Of a DNA stretch of 15,354 bases, positions 1-8,350 are shown piece after piece (the first letter of the stretch is position 1; each line of letters begins with the position of its first letter). The DNA is taken from the NCBI GenBank assembly GCA_018818755.1, contig JAHIRL010000054.1, positions 1-15,354 of the forward strand. The letters are read 5' to 3'. The notes below the pieces were generated by a model that saw nothing but the letters and a program-made list of their open reading frames with translations, had not been told where the DNA came from and did not search any database. The translations under genes and the position numbers were made by a program. Source of the DNA: Patescibacteria group bacterium. GTDB taxonomy: Bacteria > Patescibacteriota > Gracilibacteria > UBA1369 > LOWO2-01-FULL-3.

Positions 1-1541
1 ACAACGAACATTATCAAGAAATATACGATCTCTACGAAGCAAACCAACTCCCCAAAACCGAAACCTTTCGCCCCAATGATCAAGTAAAAACCGAAGATCT
101 ATACGAACTTCTCCTAAACTACGGCCAAATCAAAAAAAACGAGGAAACATACACAAAAACAGCGCAAGATCTCGGCCTCACAAAAAAATCATCCCACCCC
201 GATTATTCCCTCACAAAAGAACAAATTCTCGAAAAAACCTTCTCCACCATCGGGGTCGGAGTCAATCAATTTTTCAACCGTGACTCCTTTCCCTTCAAAG
301 ATTTAAGTGAAAACTCTTCTACCGCCGCTACCGCAAAAGCCGCATACGACCTGGACATTCTCGAATCATCTCCCCAATATTTCAAAAAAGCCTCCCGTCC
401 AACAAGAGCAGATCTCGCATACTACCTTTACCAAATCAAGAATAACGCCAACACACAGCACATCACAATCCAACTGGACTCAAATCCCAATTTTACCTCT
501 CGCCAAAACAAGCTAATGGAAAGCCAAAAATTCTTGATACTAATGGATGTTTGGGAGACTCTAAAAACTGACCATTTCCAAAAAGACGAACTAACAGATG
601 ACGAATTACTCCTCGGAGCAATTGAAGGACTAAGCGCAGAAATAGGAGACACATATACAACATTCAGCCGTCCAAGCGATAGCAATATGATCCTGGACAG
701 CATTTCTAGCCAATACGAAGGCATCGGCGTACTTGTTGAAATGATCGACAACAATCTCACAATAATTTCCCCTTTCAAAAATAGTCCCGCCGAAAAGGCA
801 GGCCTTAAGCCAAATGACATCATCATCGAAATAGATGACAAAGATATAAGCTCCCTCCCCTACCTTGAAAGAATCCAACTGATAAAAGGGCCAGCCGGCA
901 CAAAGGTAAAAATTAAAGTTCTCAGAGGCAACATCAAAAAAAACATAAGTGTAACCCGAGAATCCATCGAAAACAAAAGCGTTTATCTGGAATTTCATAA
1001 TGACATTGCCTACATAGAATTCAACAATTTTACCGACAACGCTTACTCCGAGTTCAAAAAAATCGCCCAGGAAATTGTCGACAAACAGGCAAAAGGAATC
1101 ATCCTGGACCTCACAAACAACCCTGGAGGTTACCTGCAAACAGCCATAGACATCTTTGGCCTCTTCACCAACAAAAAATTGATCACAACACAACTAAAAA
1201 ATTCAAACGGATCTACTGAAGATTACAAAAGCAATGGTAATGGTCTGCTAAAAGACTACAAAGAGAAAGTGGTCGTAATAATTAACGAAGGCTCAGCCTC
1301 AGCATCAGAAATTCTCACAGCCGCCCTGAGAGATCACAACATCTCCAAAAAAATTATTGGGGAAACCAGTTTTGGGAAAGGGCGAGTCCAAAAAATCGTC
1401 AACTACATAGACGGCTCACTCCTAAAATACACAAGTGCCGCATGGCTCACCCCAAACGGCAAAGACATCAACAAAAAAGGGATCAAACCGGATCGCATCG
1501 TAACAGAAAACTATCTTGAAGAAGCACTAAAAGAATTTTAA
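1..1541 (+). CDS. SLH-repeat S41 C-terminal-processing protease (5' truncated by window edge)
   Basis: The frame ending in TAA at 1539-1541 is open back to base 3, giving 512 visible residues. The ATG at 516 is therefore internal, not the start. Visible residues 1-145 look like S-layer-homology repeats: FRPN at 22-25, a central degenerate copy, FKDL at 98-101 and a RPTRADLAYY stretch at 132-141. A PDZ domain follows (about residues 240-285, with GIGV and SPAEKAGL), then an S41 peptidase core. The core has the GSASASEI motif, whose central Ser (codon 1299-1301) aligns with the nucleophile of CtpA/Prc, and the catalytic Lys in FGKGRVQ. Family knowledge: such Ser/Lys proteases trim or degrade exported proteins. 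SLH repeats normally tether proteins to secondary cell-wall polymer, so an extracytoplasmic wall-bound protease is inferred. The N-terminus, including any signal peptide, is outside the window. The gene ends against the convergent ATPase gene with a 4-nt overlap. Confidence 0.9.
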   Translation, partial: NEHYQEIYDLYEANQLPKTETFRPNDQVKTEDLYELLLNYGQIKKNEETYTKTAQDLGLTKKSSHPDYSLTKEQILEKTFSTIGVGVNQFFNRDSFPFKDLSENSSTAATAKAAYDLDILESSPQYFKKASRPTRADLAYYLYQIKNNANTQHITIQLDSNPNFTSRQNKLMESQKFLILMDVWETLKTDHFQKDELTDDELLLGAIEGLSAEIGDTYTTFSRPSDSNMILDSISSQYEGIGVLVEMIDNNLTIISPFKNSPAEKAGLKPNDIIIEIDDKDISSLPYLERIQLIKGPAGTKVKIKVLRGNIKKNISVTRESIENKSVYLEFHNDIAYIEFNNFTDNAYSEFKKIAQEIVDKQAKGIILDLTNNPGGYLQTAIDIFGLFTNKKLITTQLKNSNGSTEDYKSNGNGLLKDYKEKVVVIINEGSASASEILTAALRDHNISKKIIGETSFGKGRVQKIVNYIDGSLLKYTSAAWLTPNGKDINKKGIKPDRIVTENYLEEALKEF

Positions 1542-4009
1542 GCTGACGCATCCTCAATTGGAGGAACAACAACAGATTCGGGCTCTGCTTCAACCGGCGC
1601 AACAGCCTCAACAGGCTCAGACTCAACCGCAGCAGCTTCCGGCGCAACAGCCTCAACAGGCTCAGGCTCTGCCACAGCAGCCTCCGGCGCAACAGCCTCA
1701 ACAGGCTCAGGCGCAACAGCTCCAGATTCAACTTTTTCTTTTTCGATTTCAACCGCTTTGGCATCCTGGGCGGCCAAAAGTTCTTCCGGATTAGAAGTTA
1801 CAATTCTATCTTCATTATAAGAAGCAATCACCTGAATAGCCACATGCCTAAGACCTGCAAAGAAAAGTCCCTGCCCAACACCGCTATTCAATAGGATATA
1901 CTTTTCACCTTCAGTCAGCTGGAAATTTTTATCCAAAACCTCAAGAGAAGAAGGTGCCTGTTTCAGCAACAACTGCATTGAAGAATTAGTTACAATCGGC
2001 TTTCCAAAAGGACTGCCCATAAAATCATCCACATCCTGAGTAATTGTAGTCACACCTAAATAATACTTTCGCGCCCTCTTCACAAGTCCAAACAAAAACT
2101 TCGCACTATCTTCATGTTGCATCATAGTCCAGGCCTCATCTACCACCAAAATCCTTTTCTTAAGCTTACTTCGAACCTTTGTCCAAATATAATTAAGAAT
2201 AATATGCATAGCAATCGGCCTAAGCTCATCCTCCAAATCGCGAATACAGAAAACCATCAAACCACTTCCAATATCCACATTGGTCGGTTTATTAAAGATT
2301 CCGGAAAAAGATCCCGAAGTAAATTTAGATAATTTTTGTACAAGCTCAGTGGCTCCTTCCATAGAATTCAAAATCTGATACAGATCTTCCATTGTGGGCG
2401 GCTCAAACTGTGCCGGATTCTCAGTTTCCATTGTAATTCCCTTCAACGCATAAACATCCATCAAAGCTTTATCCAAAATAGAAGCCTCCGCCACGCTCAC
2501 TCCACCAAACATAATTTTCAAAAGTCCATGCAAATTGATAATACTGGATCTAAGCAAATCTCCGGGCTTAACATCCTCGGTTCCATGTAGAGGTTCAGGC
2601 AGATCAAAAGGATTGATTCTGCGATCACTATTCAAACTCATTCGCAAATACTCTCCTCCAACCATATTACTAAGAGATTCATATTCATTTTCAGGATCAA
2701 TCACCACCACATCCGTCCCCATCATCAAAGTTCTCAAAATCTCCAACTTAACCGCATAAGACTTACCTGCACCGGATTTCGCGAACACCACACTATTGGC
2801 ATTCTCAAGACTAAATCGATCAAAAATTATCAAACTGTCATTATGACGATTAAGCCCATACAAAATACCTCTATCCGAAGTTAAATCCGAAGATGTAAAA
2901 GGAAAACTTGTGGAAAGCGGCCCGGTATTCATATTACGAACCGTATAAAGCTCATCCAAACAAATCGGAATTGTTGAATTAAACCCATGTTCAGATCGAA
3001 GCTGAGTTTTCTTAACCATAACAAGCTTCCCCGCCAACAAACTCTCAAGTTGTTTTCCCACCCTCTCCAACTTCTTCTCGTCATCAGTATAAACTGTAAA
3101 GTAGAGTGCAAACTGAAAGAATTTCTCTTGCCCTCGTTGAATTTCTGTACGCAAACCCTCAGCATCCTCAAGTGCCGTTTCCAAGCCCGGATCACGAACC
3201 TGCCCCTTTTCAGCATTGATCCGCATCGAAGATTGCATTTCCGCCACCTTCTTCTTCAAAACCTTCATTATTTTTTCCGACCTAATCGGATAAATAAACT
3301 GCGAAACATCAATGGTAACATCAAAATTAACAACAGGACTAAGCCAGTTAACATCCAAATAGCGAGGATAGGAATAAACATAAAAAGACCGCGCATACAT
3401 CCCATCAACCCTGATAGAATCAAAATTAACCTCAAAAGAAGATGGAGCAATCAAATCCTTGATAGAACTCAACCCTTCTTGATAAACCTTCTCAGCCTCA
3501 ATAAAAACTTTTCTTTCCTTCTCATCCACCCCCATTGCCTTAGCAATCTGCTGTTCGGAACTCTCTTCGCTTTTCGCCTTGGTAAGAGATTTTAGGCCTT
3601 TTTTCGTATTTAGATGCAAGAAAGATTTTATTTTATCCAAAATAGACAAACCCGATTTTTTAGTTTCAGCTTTTTGAGGTTTTTGCTCAATTCCAGATTT
3701 CTCAAGCTTTTCCACTGCTTCTTTCTCTACCTTCTCAACAGCTTCAAGATCCGGTTGATACTTTTCTTCAATCAAAACATCCGATCCTGGATTTTCACCC
3801 AATTCATCCACACTTGGCTTCTCCACCTTCAGATTTGGCAATCCCTCAGAAAAAGAACCTGAATCAGTAATCTGAGCCTTATTTGTAGATTTTCCGGCTT
3901 TCTCAGCAGTTTCCTTTAACCAAGAAGGAGCCTCCTTAGATTTAGGCCCTGCTTTCAAAACCGATTCTTCCTTTTGTTCCTGTATTTTTGTATCTTCAGT
4001 TGTAGGCAC
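1538..4009 (-). CDS. VirB4/TraC-family conjugation or secretion-type ATPase
   Basis: 823 residues starting at a GTG (4009-4007); this start is chosen because it lies 24 nt downstream of a strong predicted promoter. Residues 1-150 are a Lys/Glu-rich low-complexity region. About 185-400 is a VirB4-like N-terminal domain. The ATPase core begins with a Walker A motif SGAGKS (Lys416), followed by VVVIDPENEYE (about 434-444). Walker B is RILVVDEAW (Asp624, Glu625) and a TTITQD motif follows (about 654-659). The C-terminal tail from about 765 is made of 15-residue Ala/Pro/Glu/Val repeats. No transmembrane segment is apparent, so it should act in the cytoplasm at the inner face of the membrane. Family knowledge: VirB4/TraC ATPases power type IV secretion or pilus assembly, and relatives are common in CPR genomes. 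No VirB3, VirB6, PrgI-like or pilin gene is visible beside it, so substrate and partners are unknown. Confidence 0.88.
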   Translation of the reverse strand: MPTTEDTKIQEQKEESVLKAGPKSKEAPSWLKETAEKAGKSTNKAQITDSGSFSEGLPNLKVEKPSVDELGENPGSDVLIEEKYQPDLEAVEKVEKEAVEKLEKSGIEQKPQKAETKKSGLSILDKIKSFLHLNTKKGLKSLTKAKSEESSEQQIAKAMGVDEKERKVFIEAEKVYQEGLSSIKDLIAPSSFEVNFDSIRVDGMYARSFYVYSYPRYLDVNWLSPVVNFDVTIDVSQFIYPIRSEKIMKVLKKKVAEMQSSMRINAEKGQVRDPGLETALEDAEGLRTEIQRGQEKFFQFALYFTVYTDDEKKLERVGKQLESLLAGKLVMVKKTQLRSEHGFNSTIPICLDELYTVRNMNTGPLSTSFPFTSSDLTSDRGILYGLNRHNDSLIIFDRFSLENANSVVFAKSGAGKSYAVKLEILRTLMMGTDVVVIDPENEYESLSNMVGGEYLRMSLNSDRRINPFDLPEPLHGTEDVKPGDLLRSSIINLHGLLKIMFGGVSVAEASILDKALMDVYALKGITMETENPAQFEPPTMEDLYQILNSMEGATELVQKLSKFTSGSFSGIFNKPTNVDIGSGLMVFCIRDLEDELRPIAMHIILNYIWTKVRSKLKKRILVVDEAWTMMQHEDSAKFLFGLVKRARKYYLGVTTITQDVDDFMGSPFGKPIVTNSSMQLLLKQAPSSLEVLDKNFQLTEGEKYILLNSGVGQGLFFAGLRHVAIQVIASYNEDRIVTSNPEELLAAQDAKAVEIEKEKVESGAVAPEPVEAVAPEAAVAEPEPVEAVAPEAAAVESEPVEAVAPVEAEPESVVVPPIEDASA
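1594..1710 (-). repeat. 45-bp tandem repeat encoding Ala/Pro/Glu-rich tail
   Basis: A 27-bp core (ccggcgcaacagcctcaaca followed by ggctcag on the + strand) occurs identically at 1594-1620, 1639-1665 and 1684-1710, giving an exact 45-bp period; the intervening 18 bp differ. A fourth partial match begins near 1711. In the minus-strand ATPase gene this encodes a 15-residue unit around EPVEAVAPEAA. The period is a multiple of three, so copy-number changes would keep the frame. Confidence 0.93.
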
Positions 4010-4033
4010 TTTTTGTTTTTATTTAATCCTAGT

Positions 4034-4062
4034 ATTTTAGCAAAAAATCACCTTTTTTACAA
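4034..4062 (-). promoter_or_regulatory. Predicted sigma70-type promoter of the VirB4-like ATPase gene
   Basis: On the minus strand TTGTAA (4062-4057) is followed by exactly 17 nt and TAAAAT (4039-4034), with TG one base upstream of the -10 (extended -10, TGCTAAAAT). Transcription should begin near 4027, leaving a leader of about 18 nt before the GTG at 4009. The leader is A-rich, without a ribosome-binding site. Confidence 0.65.
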
Positions 4063-4094
4063 GGGGTAAAGACTTATTTCTAGCAATTTCCAAA

Positions 4095-4123
4095 ATTCAT
4101 GATAGTATTGCAGACGATAAAAT
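4095..4123 (+). promoter_or_regulatory. Weak candidate promoter for gyrA and its downstream run
   Basis: ATTCAT (4095-4100), a 17-nt spacer and TAAAAT (4118-4123) is the best arrangement found upstream of the gyrA GTG. The -10 is acceptable but the -35 is poor. Its distance to the start (21 nt) resembles that of the better promoters in this window. Another reading would use TAGTAT at 4103-4108 as -10. Confidence 0.28.
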
Positions 4124-4144
4124 ATCTCTAACCATATATTAACC

Positions 4145-6739
4145 GTGGAAGAAAAAGATCAAAAGAATCCGGAAGAAGAACCGGAAAAAGACGAGGGGAA
4201 AACCCCCGAAACCCCCGAAGATCAACAACTTTTTGATAACGAAAGTGGAGTAAAAAAACAGGACATCTCCGATGAAATGGAAACCTCATATCTCTCATAT
4301 GCGATGAGTGTAATCGTTTCCCGAGCCCTACCGGATGTCCGCGACGGACTCAAGCCTGTACACAGGCGTATTCTATATGCCATGAACGAGCTGGGATTGC
4401 GCTCAAGCGGCTCATTCCGCAAATCTGCAGCGGTTGTCGGTGAAGTTTTGGCGAAATATCACCCGCATGGAGACACAGCCGTGTACGATTCAATGGTAAG
4501 AATGGCCCAGGATTTTGCCATGCGTTACGAACTGGTGCGTGGACAAGGAAACTTTGGATCTATCGACGGAGATTCTGCCGCAGCCATGCGTTATACAGAG
4601 GCAAAAATGGAGAAAATAAGCGATGAAATGATGGCTGATATCGATAAAGAAACCGTTAACTGGAGAGATAACTATGATGGAAGATATAAAGAACCAATTG
4701 TATTACCAACAAAACTCCCCCAACTGCTTCTAAACGGAACTACCGGTATCGCCGTTGGTATGGCCACCTCCATCCCACCACACAATTTGGGAGAAGTTAT
4801 TGATGGAGTAATACATCTTTCCAACAACCCGGAAGCCACATTGGACGATTTAATGGAATTCATCAAAGGACCAGATTTCCCAACAGGAGGCCAGATTTAT
4901 TGTATCGAAGATATCAAGAGAACATATGCTACCGGAAGAGGAGGAATAGTTTGCCGTGCAAAAACAGAAATTACAGACATAAAAAACGGAAAATCAGCAA
5001 TTATAGTCTCTGAAATCCCCTATCAGGTAAACAAATCCAACCTAATCATAAAAATTGCAGATCTTGTTCGCGACAAAAAAATACTTGGAATCACAGACAT
5101 TCGTGACGAATCAAACAAAAAAGGAATCCGAGTAGTAATCGAACTCAAAAAAGACAGCTTCCCAAAGAAAATTTTAAACCAACTTTTCAAATACACCCAA
5201 CTGCAAACATCCTTCAACATGAATATGATTGCCTTGGTAGATGAAATCCAACCGCATCTTCTAGACCTTAAACAAGTACTGGAACATTTCATCAAGCACA
5301 GAAAAGAAGTTATCACCAGAAGAACGGAATACGATCTGAAAATAGCAAAAGCCAGAGCCCACATTTTAGAAGGATTAAAAATAGCCATCGACAACATCGA
5401 CAAAGTCATCGCCACAATCAAAAAAGCACCCACAAAAGAAGAAGCCCTCACCGAGTTAATAAAAAAATTCAAATTCACAGAACTTCAGGGTAAAGCCATT
5501 CTGGAGATGAGACTGCAAACTTTAGCGGGATTGGAAAGACAAAAAATCGAGGATGAATTAAAAGAAAAAATAGCCCTAATCATCGAACTCGAAGGAATCT
5601 TGGCCGACACAAAAAAAGTTTTAAAAATTATGCAAGACGAACTGGCAGAAATTAAAGAAAAATATAACGACGAACGCCGAACGGAAATTATTCCAAATGC
5701 CATCAATTCAATTTCCCAAAAAGACACAATTCCAAACGAACCAATGATCGTAATGCTTAGCCAGGAAAACTACATAAAAAGAGTTCCAATTAACACATTT
5801 AAAGCTCAACACCGCGGAGGAAAAGGAATTATTGGAGGAACAACAAAAGATGAAGACGAGATTAGATCAATCACATACGCCATGAATCACGATGATCTAT
5901 TATTCTTCACAAATCAAGGCCGGGTCTTTAAACAAGAAGTGTTTGAAATCCCTCAAGCCTCAAGAACCGCAAAAGGCCAGGCAATCGTAAATCTCCTTCA
6001 GCTTCAAAAAGAAGAAAGAGTAACCGCGATCCTAAATGCAAAAAGCAAATTCATGGGACAATATCTCACCATGGCCACAAGAAACGGAACTATCAAAAAA
6101 ACAGCGGTTGAAGATTTCAAAAATGTCCGAAAAACCGGATTAATCGCCATAAAACTCCGAGACAACGACTCTCTTGAATGGGTTAAAGAAACCTCAAAAG
6201 GAAACGAAATAACTCTAATAACCAGAAACGGGAAATGCATCCGTTTTGATGAAAAAGATGTCCGAGGTATGGGAAGAGCCTCAATTGGAGTACGCGGAAT
6301 CAAGCTTAAAGGAGAGGATAAAGTGGTAGAAATGGCTACCGTAACAGACCCCGAAGACACCCAACTTTTGGTAGTGATGGAAAATGGACTTGGGAAAATG
6401 ACCAAAATAGTCAATTACAGAAAACAAGGAAGAGGTGGAACTGGCGTAAAAACAGCAAATATTACCACTAGAACAGGGAAAATTGTTGGTGCAAAAATTA
6501 TCTCAAAAGACACTAATGCAGACTTAGTAATGATTTCTAAAGCGGGCCAGGTGATCAGACTTCACACTTCAAACATCCCGTCTCAGGGAAGAAGCACCCA
6601 AGGAGTCTACCTAATGCGACTTAAACCAAAAGACCAGGTTGCTTCAATTTCATTGATTAAAAACATCGAAGAACTAGACAGCACTACAAAAAAAGAAGAG
6701 CAGAAAGACACAAAAGCCCAGCCTCTTATTACTAACTAA
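4145..6739 (+). CDS. gyrA: DNA gyrase subunit A
   Basis: 864 residues, close to the usual GyrA length. GyrA forms the A2B2 gyrase complex with GyrB and introduces negative supercoils by passing DNA through a transient double-strand break. An acidic extension (residues 1-38) precedes the conserved [20 protein letters not shown] start of the breakage-reunion domain. The catalytic tyrosine is Tyr150 in AAMRYTEAK. The quinolone-determining stretch [10 protein letters not shown] has Thr111 where E. coli has Ser83, and Asp115 at the Asp87 position. The C-terminal beta-pinwheel carries a GyrA-box variant QHRGGKG at 555-561; this box separates GyrA from ParC, so gyrase rather than topoisomerase IV is called. 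The GTG at 4145 is the only usual start between the upstream in-frame TAA (4118-4120) and the conserved domain. No gyrB is in the window. The next gene starts 6 nt after the stop. Confidence 0.96.
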   Translation: MEEKDQKNPEEEPEKDEGKTPETPEDQQLFDNESGVKKQDISDEMETSYLSYAMSVIVSRALPDVRDGLKPVHRRILYAMNELGLRSSGSFRKSAAVVGEVLAKYHPHGDTAVYDSMVRMAQDFAMRYELVRGQGNFGSIDGDSAAAMRYTEAKMEKISDEMMADIDKETVNWRDNYDGRYKEPIVLPTKLPQLLLNGTTGIAVGMATSIPPHNLGEVIDGVIHLSNNPEATLDDLMEFIKGPDFPTGGQIYCIEDIKRTYATGRGGIVCRAKTEITDIKNGKSAIIVSEIPYQVNKSNLIIKIADLVRDKKILGITDIRDESNKKGIRVVIELKKDSFPKKILNQLFKYTQLQTSFNMNMIALVDEIQPHLLDLKQVLEHFIKHRKEVITRRTEYDLKIAKARAHILEGLKIAIDNIDKVIATIKKAPTKEEALTELIKKFKFTELQGKAILEMRLQTLAGLERQKIEDELKEKIALIIELEGILADTKKVLKIMQDELAEIKEKYNDERRTEIIPNAINSISQKDTIPNEPMIVMLSQENYIKRVPINTFKAQHRGGKGIIGGTTKDEDEIRSITYAMNHDDLLFFTNQGRVFKQEVFEIPQASRTAKGQAIVNLLQLQKEERVTAILNAKSKFMGQYLTMATRNGTIKKTAVEDFKNVRKTGLIAIKLRDNDSLEWVKETSKGNEITLITRNGKCIRFDEKDVRGMGRASIGVRGIKLKGEDKVVEMATVTDPEDTQLLVVMENGLGKMTKIVNYRKQGRGGTGVKTANITTRTGKIVGAKIISKDTNADLVMISKAGQVIRLHTSNIPSQGRSTQGVYLMRLKPKDQVASISLIKNIEELDSTTKKEEQKDTKAQPLITN

Positions 6740-6745
6740 ATACAT

Positions 6746-7972
6746 ATGAAAATCAAGGCACTAAGTTTTCTTTTTGCTTTCATTCTTATATCCAGCTCGG
6801 TTTTTGCCTATAGTGGAGATATTTCTATGTCCAACGGAACACTACGCTTTTCCAGCGACAACTTCATCCAGGGACAAACCGTTCGAATTTACTCCTCCGC
6901 AACCAACAACAGCCAACAAGATTTGCTTGGAGTAGTGCGCTTTTTCGCAAACAACTCTCAAATCAGTTCAGATCAGGCAGTTTCAATCTTCGTAGGCAAA
7001 ACAGATGACATTTTTATTGATTGGACTCCCCAGACTTACGGCAATCAAACCATCAAAGCCCAAATATTCCCATGGGATAGTGAACTAGATGATCCATCAA
7101 ACAACACCATAAGCACAAACATCTATATCGCCCCAGACACAGATGGTGACGGCATACCCAACGCCAGCGATCCCGACGACGACAATGACGGAATTAGCGA
7201 CGACAATGACGATTTTCCCTTAGACCCAGGTGAGCAACATGACACAGACGGTGACGGCCAAGGAGACAACGCCGACCCCGACGACGACAATGACGGAATC
7301 CCAGACGAACATGACGATCTCCCCTATGATCCCAACGAAAGCACCGACACAGACGGCGACGGTCAAGGGAACATCGAAGATACCGACGATGACAACGACA
7401 CAGTGTTAGATATCCAGGAAGACAACCAAGGAACAGACCCCCTAAACCCCGACACAGACGGCGACTCCTACAATGATGGCATAGACCCCTTCCCACTGGA
7501 TCCAAATGAATGGGAAGACACCGACAATGACCAAATCGGAGATAACACCGATACAGACGACGATAACGATGGTATTTTGGACGAAATGGATGACTTCCCA
7601 AAAAACAAAGGCCCCTTCATAGAATTGAAAAAAAATCCAAAATTAGTCGATATTCTTGATCCATATACATTCGACGCCTCACCTTCTTATGACGAAGATG
7701 GCAATATTATCTCCTATATTTGGAAAATAAATGGAGAGGAATTTGAAGGAAACTCAGTCACTCATACATTTGAAAAAGTGGGGAAACACAGCATAGAACT
7801 AACAATCACCGACAATCAGGGAGAGCAAAGAAGCAAAACTTTCCAAGTTAGTGTTCTCAACCTAAATCTATACCTACAACTCGGTCTCACTTTATTATTA
7901 ATTTTGCTTGCAATACTCATGTACACAAAGTATATTGCAAAGGCTAAAAATTCAAAACTTAAGAAGAAATAA
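6746..7972 (+). CDS. Secreted, membrane-anchored protein with thrombospondin type 3 repeats and PKD domain
   Basis: 408 residues with a readable surface-protein layout. A signal peptide spans 1-21 (MKIK, hydrophobic core, SSSVFA with cleavage probably before Tyr22). A beta-rich CARDB-like domain follows at about 25-130. Residues 131-286 are Asp-rich thrombospondin type 3/EF-loop-like repeats beginning DTDGDG, likely to bind calcium. A PKD domain lies at about 287-371 ([33 protein letters not shown]). One transmembrane helix (about 374-397) and a Lys-rich cytoplasmic tail end the protein. It should be a type I membrane protein displaying a rigid Ca-stabilised stalk outside the cell. Its stop overlaps the rpmE start by one base (TAATG) and gyrA ends 6 nt upstream, so it is probably co-transcribed with them. 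The ligand or role is unknown; adhesion or envelope structure are guesses. Confidence 0.88.
   Translation: MKIKALSFLFAFILISSSVFAYSGDISMSNGTLRFSSDNFIQGQTVRIYSSATNNSQQDLLGVVRFFANNSQISSDQAVSIFVGKTDDIFIDWTPQTYGNQTIKAQIFPWDSELDDPSNNTISTNIYIAPDTDGDGIPNASDPDDDNDGISDDNDDFPLDPGEQHDTDGDGQGDNADPDDDNDGIPDEHDDLPYDPNESTDTDGDGQGNIEDTDDDNDTVLDIQEDNQGTDPLNPDTDGDSYNDGIDPFPLDPNEWEDTDNDQIGDNTDTDDDNDGILDEMDDFPKNKGPFIELKKNPKLVDILDPYTFDASPSYDEDGNIISYIWKINGEEFEGNSVTHTFEKVGKHSIELTITDNQGEQRSKTFQVSVLNLNLYLQLGLTLLLILLAILMYTKYIAKAKNSKLKKK
7136..7603 (+). repeat. Asp-rich 35-residue thrombospondin type 3 repeats
   Basis: Three consecutive 35-residue units begin with DTDGDG at residues 131, 166 and 201 of the secreted protein. 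They are followed by a shortened 22-residue unit (236-257) and a last unit (258-286). A 23-bp stretch beginning cccgacgacgacaatgacgg is identical at 7172-7194 and 7277-7299, 105 bp apart, showing recent duplication or conversion of the first two units. Confidence 0.85.
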
Positions 7973-8334
7973 TGAAAAAAGACATTCACCCGAAATATCA
8001 ACCCACAACTTTTACCTGTTCATGCGGAGCTACATTTAGTACTGGATCCGTATTGGGAGGAGAGTTTAAAACAGAAATCTGTTCGAACTGTCACCCTTTC
8101 TTTACAGGAACCCAAAAACTTATTGATTCAAGCGGACGCGTAGACAAATTCATGGCCAAAAGAAAACAGGCACAAGCACATGCTGAGAAAAATGTTAAGA
8201 AAGTAGATAACACTGACGAGACTGACGAGACTCCAGAAACCCCAGAAGAAGAACCAGCAAAAGAAAAAGCACCAGCTAAAGAAAAACCGGTCAAAGAAGA
8301 AGCGCCAGCCGAAGATCTGGAAAAAGCCGCTTAA
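7972..8334 (+). CDS. rpmE: Large-subunit ribosomal protein bL31 with acidic C-terminal extension
   Basis: 120 residues, against roughly 70 for typical bL31. Residues 1-65 are recognisable bL31: [10 protein letters not shown] at the start, and a zinc-ribbon Cys set at 16, 18, 37 and 40 (CSC and CSNC), followed by HPFFTG and GRVDKF. This marks the zinc-binding C+ form. bL31 sits at the central protuberance and bridges the two ribosomal subunits. From about 68 onward the sequence turns into a low-complexity Lys/Glu/Ala/Pro tail ([13 protein letters not shown], repeated AKEK/APAKE) with no known fold. The start ATG overlaps the preceding TAA by one base, indicating translational coupling. aroC begins 16 nt downstream. 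Confidence 0.95.
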   Translation: MKKDIHPKYQPTTFTCSCGATFSTGSVLGGEFKTEICSNCHPFFTGTQKLIDSSGRVDKFMAKRKQAQAHAEKNVKKVDNTDETDETPETPEEEPAKEKAPAKEKPVKEEAPAEDLEKAA

Positions 8335-8350
8335 ATAAACCTCACATATT

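Noticed and set aside
516..1541. ATG at 516 as the true start of the S41 protease
   Set aside because: The same frame is open to base 3 and encodes SLH-like motifs joined to the protease region without a break.
1594..1710. CRISPR array
   Set aside because: The 45-bp repeats have only 18-bp intervening sequence, which is itself partly repeated and coding in frame; there are no spacers or cas genes.
1558..1794. Gln/Pro-rich plus-strand ORF across the 45-bp repeats
   Set aside because: It is the complement of the repetitive Ala/Pro/Glu tail of the minus-strand ATPase gene, whose 823-residue frame is clearly the coding one.
4145..6739. Topoisomerase IV subunit A (ParC) instead of GyrA
   Set aside because: A GyrA-box-like QHRGGKG motif and full pinwheel length support gyrase; ParC proteins lack this box.
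7194..7601. Arg/Cys/His-rich minus-strand ORF
   Set aside because: It is the shadow of the Asp-rich GAC/GAT repeats of the secreted protein on the other strand.
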